DNA of 64,000 nucleotides from Halorussus gelatinilyticus. Its GTDB lineage: Archaea; Halobacteriota; Halobacteria; Halobacteriales; Haladaptataceae. The notes beneath the pieces are model-generated. The model ran no database searches. It was given only the letters and a program-made list of their open reading frames with translations, and was not told the origin of the DNA. Numbering within the stretch: position 1 is the first letter of the stretch; every line of letters starts with the position of its first letter. Positions 59,315-64,000 of the stretch are shown here, one piece after another. The position numbers and the translations under genes were made by a program. The stretch is from the NCBI RefSeq assembly GCF_023238445.1, contig NZ_CP096658.1:186001-250000 (forward strand), in the 5' to 3' direction.

Positions 59315-59398
59315 AGTCCCAAGGGACTCCACCTGCATCGTCCTCGGCGGTTACACCGCCTCGGTACGTGGCAGAGCCACGGTACGTGGCAGAGCCAC
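59315..59398. repeat. Cluster of four short hairpins, two of them in an 18-bp tandem repeat
   Basis: AGTCCC-AA-GGGACT (59315-59328), GGCGGT-TAC-ACCGCC (59346-59360), then two tandem copies of GGTACGTGGCAGAGCCAC (59363-59380 and 59381-59398), each folding as GTGGC-AGA-GCCAC. They end 10 bp from the 3' end of the tRNA-Leu gene. Confidence 0.75.
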
Positions 59399-59407
59399 GC
59401 TATGCGA

Positions 59408-59492
<85 letters not shown>

Positions 59493-59664
59493 TCGCGGTG
59501 TCTTTCTCTGCACTCAGACGTAGTAGCCAAGCGAATAAAATGCCTTTCGTTTCGACTGCGGGGAAGACAGGAACCCGCACGGCGCGCCGTGTTCGAGATT
59601 TCCGGGCTTCGACGCGGCGGCGGACACGGCAAGGCGTATGACGGACCGCTCCTAACGTCCGGAC

Positions 59665-60222
59665 ATGCAACGACTCGTCGAGCGGCACGTCCCCGCAGTG
59701 ACCGGGGTCCTGACCGTCGTCTCGCTCGCGCTGGTGTTCGCGGCGGCGCTCCGCGTCGTGCCCGCGGGCGCACTCCCCCGTGCGCCCGACGCCGTGCTGT
59801 CGGCCATCCCGCATCTCAACGCCGTCATCAGCGTCGTCGCGTTCGGCGTCGTCGGCGCGTCGTGGCGGGCGATTCGCCGAGGGAACGTCGAGCGTCACCG
59901 GACGGGGATGCTGGCGGGCGTGGTCCTCTTCGCGGCGTTTCTGGTCATGTACCTCTACCGGGTCGCGCTCCTCGGCCCGACCGAGTTCGCGGGTCCCGCG
60001 GTGGTCGAGCGGTTCGTCTACTACCCGGTGCTGGCGATTCACATCCTGCTCGCGGTGGTCTGCATCCCGCTGCTGTACTACGTCCTGCTCCTCGGGCTAA
60101 CGCGGCCCGTCTCGGAACTGTCGGCGACGAACCACCCCAAGGTCGGGCGCGTCGCGGCCTCGCTGTGGATGACCTCGTTCGCGCTCGGCGTGATGGTCTA
60201 TCTCATGCTGTACCTGTTCTGA
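59665..60222 (+). CDS. DUF420 family membrane protein (CtaM-like)
   Basis: 185 residues with five hydrophobic helices. DUF420 landmarks: 'SAIPHLNAVISVVAFGVV' (His), 'ERHRTGMLAGVVLFAAFLVM' (His), 'VLAIHILLAVVCIPLLYYVL' (His) and 'NHPKVGRVAASLWMTSFALG' (His). The Staphylococcus CtaM member is needed for assembly of a haem-copper oxidase. A role in terminal oxidase maturation is possible here. Confidence 0.85.
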   Translation: MQRLVERHVPAVTGVLTVVSLALVFAAALRVVPAGALPRAPDAVLSAIPHLNAVISVVAFGVVGASWRAIRRGNVERHRTGMLAGVVLFAAFLVMYLYRVALLGPTEFAGPAVVERFVYYPVLAIHILLAVVCIPLLYYVLLLGLTRPVSELSATNHPKVGRVAASLWMTSFALGVMVYLMLYLF

Positions 60223-60244
60223 TTTCCCGGCCCCCGAAATCGCC

Positions 60245-60517
60245 TCACTCGTCGCCGTACGTCTCCAACAGGACTTCCCACGTGTCGCGACTCTCGTGGT
60301 ACTCGCTGGCGACGATGCGACCGTCCCGTCCGATTTCGAGCGCGTGCCTCGGTTCGCGGAGTTGCACCCATCTGAGTTCGGGCGGGGTCCCGTCGGCCGA
60401 CTCCTCGTCGCCCGACGCCGCGGAATCGGACGGCGCGGCGTCCGATTCCGCGACGCTCCCCTCGGTGGTCCCCTCGCCTGTCGCCGGCCGGTCTCGCTGA
60501 TCGTGACCGTAAGCCAT
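60245..60517 (-). CDS. Small hypothetical protein
   Basis: 90 residues. The N-terminal half is Ser/Ala/Asp/Glu low complexity; the C-terminal half 'PELRWVQLREPRHALEIGRD' and 'SEYHESRDTWEVLLETYGDE' is compact and likely folded. No family recognised. Confidence 0.55.
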   Translation of the reverse strand: MAYGHDQRDRPATGEGTTEGSVAESDAAPSDSAASGDEESADGTPPELRWVQLREPRHALEIGRDGRIVASEYHESRDTWEVLLETYGDE

Positions 60518-60543
60518 CCTCGTCTCCGACGGTCCGGCGGAGA

Positions 60544-61041
60544 TTAACTGTTACGTCCGAGCGGGTCGTCCTCGTCCGAGTCGTCGTTCTCGCCTGCGTC
60601 GCCGGTCCCGAGGGAGTCGTCGCCGCCCAGTTCGTCGTCACTGGTCCGGTCGTCGCTCTCGTCCGAGTCGTCGGGTTCGCCGCCTGTCACGTCGATGCTG
60701 ACGCTCTCGGAGCGACTCGCGGACTCGGTCGTGGTACTGCGCTCGTCGCCGCCACCGCTCCCGCCGAGGAGCCTCGTCCGGAGGTCGTCGGCGACCGACT
60801 CGACTTGGTCGCGGAGCGTGCTGACCTCCTCCTCGAACTGTTCGACGGTCCGCTCGACGTGGTAGACCCGCGAGGCGGGGATGCGGCGCACGAGGTCGCG
60901 CCCGCGGTCGTCCTCGCCGGTCTTGAGTATCCAGTGGTCCTGAAAGTAGGCGACGTGTTCGTTCTGGACCGTCTGGGATTCGGCCTCGCCGTCCGGTCCC
61001 TCGTACACGATAGTCGCCTCTCCGAGGTCTTCTTCGACCAT
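60544..61041 (-). CDS. Acidic coiled-coil hypothetical protein
   Basis: 165 residues. N-terminal beta-rich region ('LGEATIVYEGPDGEAESQTV', 'EHVAYFQDHWILKTGED'), an arginine-rich helix and coiled coil ('VYHVERTVEQFEEEVSTLRD') and a 65-residue acidic Ser/Asp tail. The N-terminal domain may be a small binding module. It lies 76 bp downstream of a metzincin-like gene on the same strand. Confidence 0.65.
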   Translation of the reverse strand: MVEEDLGEATIVYEGPDGEAESQTVQNEHVAYFQDHWILKTGEDDRGRDLVRRIPASRVYHVERTVEQFEEEVSTLRDQVESVADDLRTRLLGGSGGGDERSTTTESASRSESVSIDVTGGEPDDSDESDDRTSDDELGGDDSLGTGDAGENDDSDEDDPLGRNS

Positions 61042-61117
61042 GGGCGAATCGTCGGCTTCGAGACGGGTACCAACTGTGGCCGAGAGGGCGAGCAGTTCCG
61101 GCGGTTCGAGGCTCCCG

Positions 61118-61846
61118 TCACCGAATCTGGATGTGCTCGCGGGCGCAGTCGGCGAAGTAGAGGTGGTCGCGCTTGGGGTACCTCTCCGGGCGCGGGTCGT
61201 TCCGTTCGCCGCAGAGATTGACCCCACCGCCGCCGTGTCCCATCGGCGTCCGGTTCCACGACTTCGTCCCCTCGTCGACCCACGTGCGGCCCCAACTGCG
61301 CTCGTGACCGCCCGCGTGGAGGTTGTGCCCGAGTTCGTGGAGGGTGCCGTAGACGCAGTGACGCGGGTCGTCGGGAGCCACCCACTCGGCCATGTCGGCG
61401 TCCTCGGTGAGCGTCCCGGCGGGCGCGACGGCCGCCCGTTTCCCGAGTTTCGAGATGCCACCGCCCGCGCGGTCGGTGAGCAGGAGGTTCGAGTCCTTCC
61501 GGACGTGCGGAGTGCGCTCGTCGGCGAGTCGCTCCGACCACTGGTCGAGCTGGCGGCGCTTGTTCTCCCGGTCGGGTCTCGACGGCGCGATATCTTGGAC
61601 CGGCGGGAGGTCCCACGTCACGCGATACGGGACGCCGAGTCGCTCGAACGCCCGCTCGACGTACTTCGCGACCTGCTCCTCGGGGTGGCCCTTCGCCCGC
61701 TTCGAGAGGTCGCCGGTCTGACGGACGGACACCTCGACGGTCGGTCGTGCGGAGGACGGTTGCGCGGAGTCGGTCGGCGTCGCCGAATCGCCCGGTCGCG
61801 GGGAGTCGCTCGGCGTCGGCACGTTCGAGAACTCTTTGACTCTCAC
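61118..61846 (-). CDS. Metzincin-like zinc metalloprotease homologue
   Basis: 242 residues from a GTG start. Zinc motif 'LHELGHNLHAGGHERSWGRT' (HExxHxxGxxH) and a Met-turn 'NRTPMGHGGGGV' further on, a layout of metzincins. The N-terminal 35 residues are Ser/Pro/Thr-rich with no signal peptide, so it appears cytoplasmic; a pre-domain 'VEVSVRQTGDLSKRAKGHPE' follows. Odd for a protease with this motif. Not matched to a known subfamily. Confidence 0.7.
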   Translation of the reverse strand: MRVKEFSNVPTPSDSPRPGDSATPTDSAQPSSARPTVEVSVRQTGDLSKRAKGHPEEQVAKYVERAFERLGVPYRVTWDLPPVQDIAPSRPDRENKRRQLDQWSERLADERTPHVRKDSNLLLTDRAGGGISKLGKRAAVAPAGTLTEDADMAEWVAPDDPRHCVYGTLHELGHNLHAGGHERSWGRTWVDEGTKSWNRTPMGHGGGGVNLCGERNDPRPERYPKRDHLYFADCAREHIQIR

Positions 61847-61937
61847 GGGGTGACTCCGTGACTCGGAAGCTTAGGCACTCTGGCCGGGCATCGAGACTGC
61901 CGAGCGGCTTTTCCCTCAGGCGACCGTCAGCCGCCCC

Positions 61938-62573
61938 GTGGAGACCCATCGCATCCCGGCGAAGAGCGCCGGCGCGTTCGCTGTCGAGGCCGACGCGTCG
62001 TTCTCGGTCGTCACCCCGGAGCCGAGACAGGTCGCCGACTTGGTCGCGTTCGTCCGCGGGAACCCCGCCGAAGCGTTCGCCCAGTCGTACACGCGAGACC
62101 TCAACGGTCGCCTCCGCATCTCGACCGGCGACGCCCTCTACACTACTGCTGGCCGCGAACTACTGACGATAACCGACGACGACTGTGGCGTCCACGACAT
62201 CATGTTCGGCCCCTGCACCGAGTGGATGCTCACCGACCGGCCGACCGACGAGGGGTACCAGAACGAACCCGGCGGCTGTCGGGAGAACCTCGCGCTCGCG
62301 CTCGACGCATACGGACTGGACACCGCCGTCCCGAACACAATGAACGTGTTCCAGCGCTCGACGGTCACCGACCAAGTCCACTTCGACGTGCGCGAGAGTC
62401 CGGCGTCGGCCGGCGACGCGGTGACGTTCCGGGCAGAGCGCGACGCCGTCGTCGCGGTGTCGGCCTGCTCGGCGAAGGGCGTCGCCAGCGGGACGACGCT
62501 GACGCCCATCGACGTGGCCGTGTCCGACGGGACCGAGGTCTCGCTCGCCTCCGTCCACGACGACCGTCCGTGA
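61938..62573 (+). CDS. DUF1989 (urea carboxylase-associated) family protein
   Basis: 211 residues. 'ETHRIPAKSAGAFAVEADAS' start, 'TITDDDCGVHDIMFGPCTEW' and 'CRENLALALDAYGLDT', 'NVFQRSTVTDQVHFDVRESP', 'SACSAKGVASGTTLTPIDVA' are the conserved blocks. In bacteria the family lies beside urea carboxylase or amine catabolism genes. Those partners are missing here, so the role is open. GTG start. Confidence 0.85.
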   Translation: METHRIPAKSAGAFAVEADASFSVVTPEPRQVADLVAFVRGNPAEAFAQSYTRDLNGRLRISTGDALYTTAGRELLTITDDDCGVHDIMFGPCTEWMLTDRPTDEGYQNEPGGCRENLALALDAYGLDTAVPNTMNVFQRSTVTDQVHFDVRESPASAGDAVTFRAERDAVVAVSACSAKGVASGTTLTPIDVAVSDGTEVSLASVHDDRP

Positions 62574-62672
62574 CGGTCCCCGCCCTCCCTCCAGACGAAT
62601 TACCTGCATCGTGTCACCGTATATCACCGAGGCCACCGCGCTTAACTGCGCGAAATCCAAGGTAGAGCCAGA

Positions 62673-63416
62673 ATGAAGGGTCCTACCACTCGAACGCGAA
62701 TCGAGTCCGCCATCCGCGAGAACGACCTCGCGGCGTGGAAGGCCGAACGCTACCGGGCGTTCCACCGGACTATGACCGACGAGGAGGCCCCGTTCCCGTG
62801 CTACTTCGCGGTCGACGCCCACCGTGACGGCGATTTGCGTTACCTGTTCGCACCCTCCGCGACCACCGAGACCGGGAAATCGGTCGTGGCCGACGGTCTC
62901 GCCCGATACCTCGACGGCGCGCGGGGTATCGCCGATATCACCGCACTCGCTGCCTTCTTCGAGTCGCCGGACGGAGACCTCTCGGTCGCCGACTACCGCG
63001 AACGCGTCTGGGACCTCCTCGCCGCGCTCCGCCGGAACGACCCGGAGCCGTGGCCGGACGACGTGCCGGCCGACCCCGACGACCCCGAGTGGGAGTTCTG
63101 TTACGCGGGCGAGCCGATGTTCGTCGTCGCTCGGGCACCGGCCTACGACCGGCGACACAGTCGTCACGCGCCCCACGGACTGGAACTCACCGTCCAGCCG
63201 AGATGGGTGTTCGACGGCCTCGGCAGCGACACGGAGGCCGGTCAGCAAGCGCGTGCGGTCATCCGGGAGCGACTGGATGAGTACGACAACGTGCCGCGCC
63301 ATCCCGCCATCGGTGACTACGGCGACCCGGACACCAGAGAGTGGAAACAGTACGTCCTCTCGGACGACAACGACGAGACGTTCGAGGAGTTCCCCGTGGA
63401 CAATTGGGACACCTGA
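62673..63416 (+). CDS. YqcI/YcgG family protein
   Basis: 247 residues. Conserved blocks: 'APFPCYFAVDAHRDGDLRYL', 'LARYLDGARGIADITALAAF', 'WEFCYAGEPMFVVARAPAYD', 'LELTVQPRWVFDGLG' and 'VPRHPAIGDYGDPDTREWKQ'. Size and motifs fit the YqcI/YcgG family, which is found in bacteria and archaea and has no established function. It begins 99 bp after the DUF1989 gene. Confidence 0.85.
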   Translation: MKGPTTRTRIESAIRENDLAAWKAERYRAFHRTMTDEEAPFPCYFAVDAHRDGDLRYLFAPSATTETGKSVVADGLARYLDGARGIADITALAAFFESPDGDLSVADYRERVWDLLAALRRNDPEPWPDDVPADPDDPEWEFCYAGEPMFVVARAPAYDRRHSRHAPHGLELTVQPRWVFDGLGSDTEAGQQARAVIRERLDEYDNVPRHPAIGDYGDPDTREWKQYVLSDDNDETFEEFPVDNWDT

Positions 63417-63456
63417 ACTGGCCGGTCGGACGCGATCGAGGGGAGAACGAGCGGGT

Positions 63457-64000
63457 TCAGTCGTCGGCTTGCGCGGGCGTGCCGACCTCGGGCCGGGAGA
63501 CGTCGCGGTCGGTCTCCTCGCCCTCGATGTCGTAGGGGTACTCGCCGGTGACACAGCCCATGCAGAGGTCCGCCCCGCTGGTGTCGAGCGCGTCGGCGAC
63601 CGCCTCCGTCGAGAGGTACGCGAGGCTGTCTGCCTCGATCGCCTCTCGAATCTCCTCGACGGACTTGTCCGCGGCGATGAGTTCCTCGCGGGTCGCCATG
63701 TCGATGCCCATGTAGCAGGGCGCGACGATGGGCGGGGCACCGACGCGCATGTGGACCTCCTCCGCGCCGCAGTCCTTGAGCAGGGCGACGAGTTGGGTCG
63801 AGGTGGTCCCGCGGACTATGGAGTCGTCGATGATGGTGACGGTCTTGCCCTCGACGGTGGACTTGATGGGGTTGAGTTTGAGGCGGACCGCGCGCTCGCG
63901 TTCGTCCTGTGTCGGCATGATGAACGTCCGGCCGACGTAGCGGTTCTTCATCAGGCCCTCGGCGAACTCGACGCCGGCACCGTCCTCGTGTTCGTCGTCC
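63457..64000 (-). CDS. purF: Amidophosphoribosyltransferase, C-terminal part
   Basis: 181 residues are visible; the N-terminal glutaminase domain lies beyond the right edge. The PRPP-binding loop 'VTIIDDSIVRGTTS' is unmistakable, preceded by 'NRYVGRTFIMPTQDERERAV' and followed by 'HMRVGAPPIVAPCYMGIDMA' and 'LCMGCVTGEYPYD'. The enzyme makes phosphoribosylamine from PRPP and glutamine, the first step of purine synthesis. Confidence 0.95.
   Translation of the reverse strand, partial: DDEHEDGAGVEFAEGLMKNRYVGRTFIMPTQDERERAVRLKLNPIKSTVEGKTVTIIDDSIVRGTTSTQLVALLKDCGAEEVHMRVGAPPIVAPCYMGIDMATREELIAADKSVEEIREAIEADSLAYLSTEAVADALDTSGADLCMGCVTGEYPYDIEGEETDRDVSRPEVGTPAQADD

Noticed and set aside
59363-59398. 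Tandem 18-bp repeats as a CRISPR remnant
   Set aside because: The copies abut without spacers, are shorter than CRISPR repeats, and no cas gene is in the window.

Overview
This 64 kb window is chromosomal DNA of a halophilic archaeon (class Halobacteria). The DNA is GC-rich and codons end mostly in G or C. Proteins are strongly acidic (Asp/Glu rich). Many genes have a TATA box about 27 bp before the start codon, the layout of leaderless archaeal transcripts. Archaeal hallmark genes are present: PriS with a GINS subunit, CDC48 with a small partner, Lhr-type helicase, RtcB with archease, M42 peptidase, an eIF-2B-related protein, a PGF-CTERM surface protein and a soluble chemotaxis-type transducer. 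The genus cannot be settled by eye; something near Halorussus is a guess. No CRISPR array, complete insertion sequence, integrase or prophage was seen. Two tRNA genes (Val-CAC and Leu-GAG) lie on the minus strand.

Layout. 1-5.4 kb: 5' end of a biotin carboxylase gene, an HTH regulator divergent from a cytochrome P450, a methyltransferase and a YchF-type GTPase. 5.6-11.5 kb: five co-directional genes for a TagF-like glycerophosphotransferase, a glycerophosphodiesterase, a LicC-like nucleotidyltransferase fused to a NagD-like HAD phosphatase, a TIM-barrel isomerase and a quinone reductase; the first four look like a CDP-alcohol/polyol-phosphate pathway and are the best candidate here for an undescribed system. 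11.6-19.3 kb: tiny zinc ribbons, a Tat-exported protein, sucCD, an Hsp20-like small protein, MscS, hisH, a PGF-CTERM protein and tRNA-Val. 19.4-28.6 kb: MBL hydrolase overlapping an adenine-deaminase-like gene, NmrA-type reductase, M42 peptidase, PAS/MCP transducer and a LarA-like protein. 28.7-39 kb: Lhr-type helicase and a set of metabolic enzymes (MBL, old yellow enzyme, DJ-1, SDR, BKACE, a VOC/esterase pair, alpha/beta hydrolase).

39.2-44.5 kb holds the core machinery: Hsp20-like protein overlapping CDC48, then GINS and primase PriS, separated by a hairpin-rich intergenic region. 44.6-50 kb: a lower-GC patch with a small membrane protein, a site-2 protease, GNAT, then archease, DoxX-like protein and RtcB. 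50-58.7 kb: small membrane and regulatory proteins, eIF-2B-like protein, Gfo/Idh/MocA dehydrogenase, Nudix, a TIM-barrel isomerase, an MBF1-like factor, an HTH-DICT pair and a thioesterase. 58.8-64 kb: tRNA-Leu, a DUF420 membrane protein, an acidic coiled-coil protein beside a metzincin-like protein, a DUF1989 protein, a YqcI/YcgG protein and the 3' end of purF.

All calls come from reading motifs and overall resemblance by eye; no database search was run. Long antisense ORFs typical of high-GC DNA were left out.
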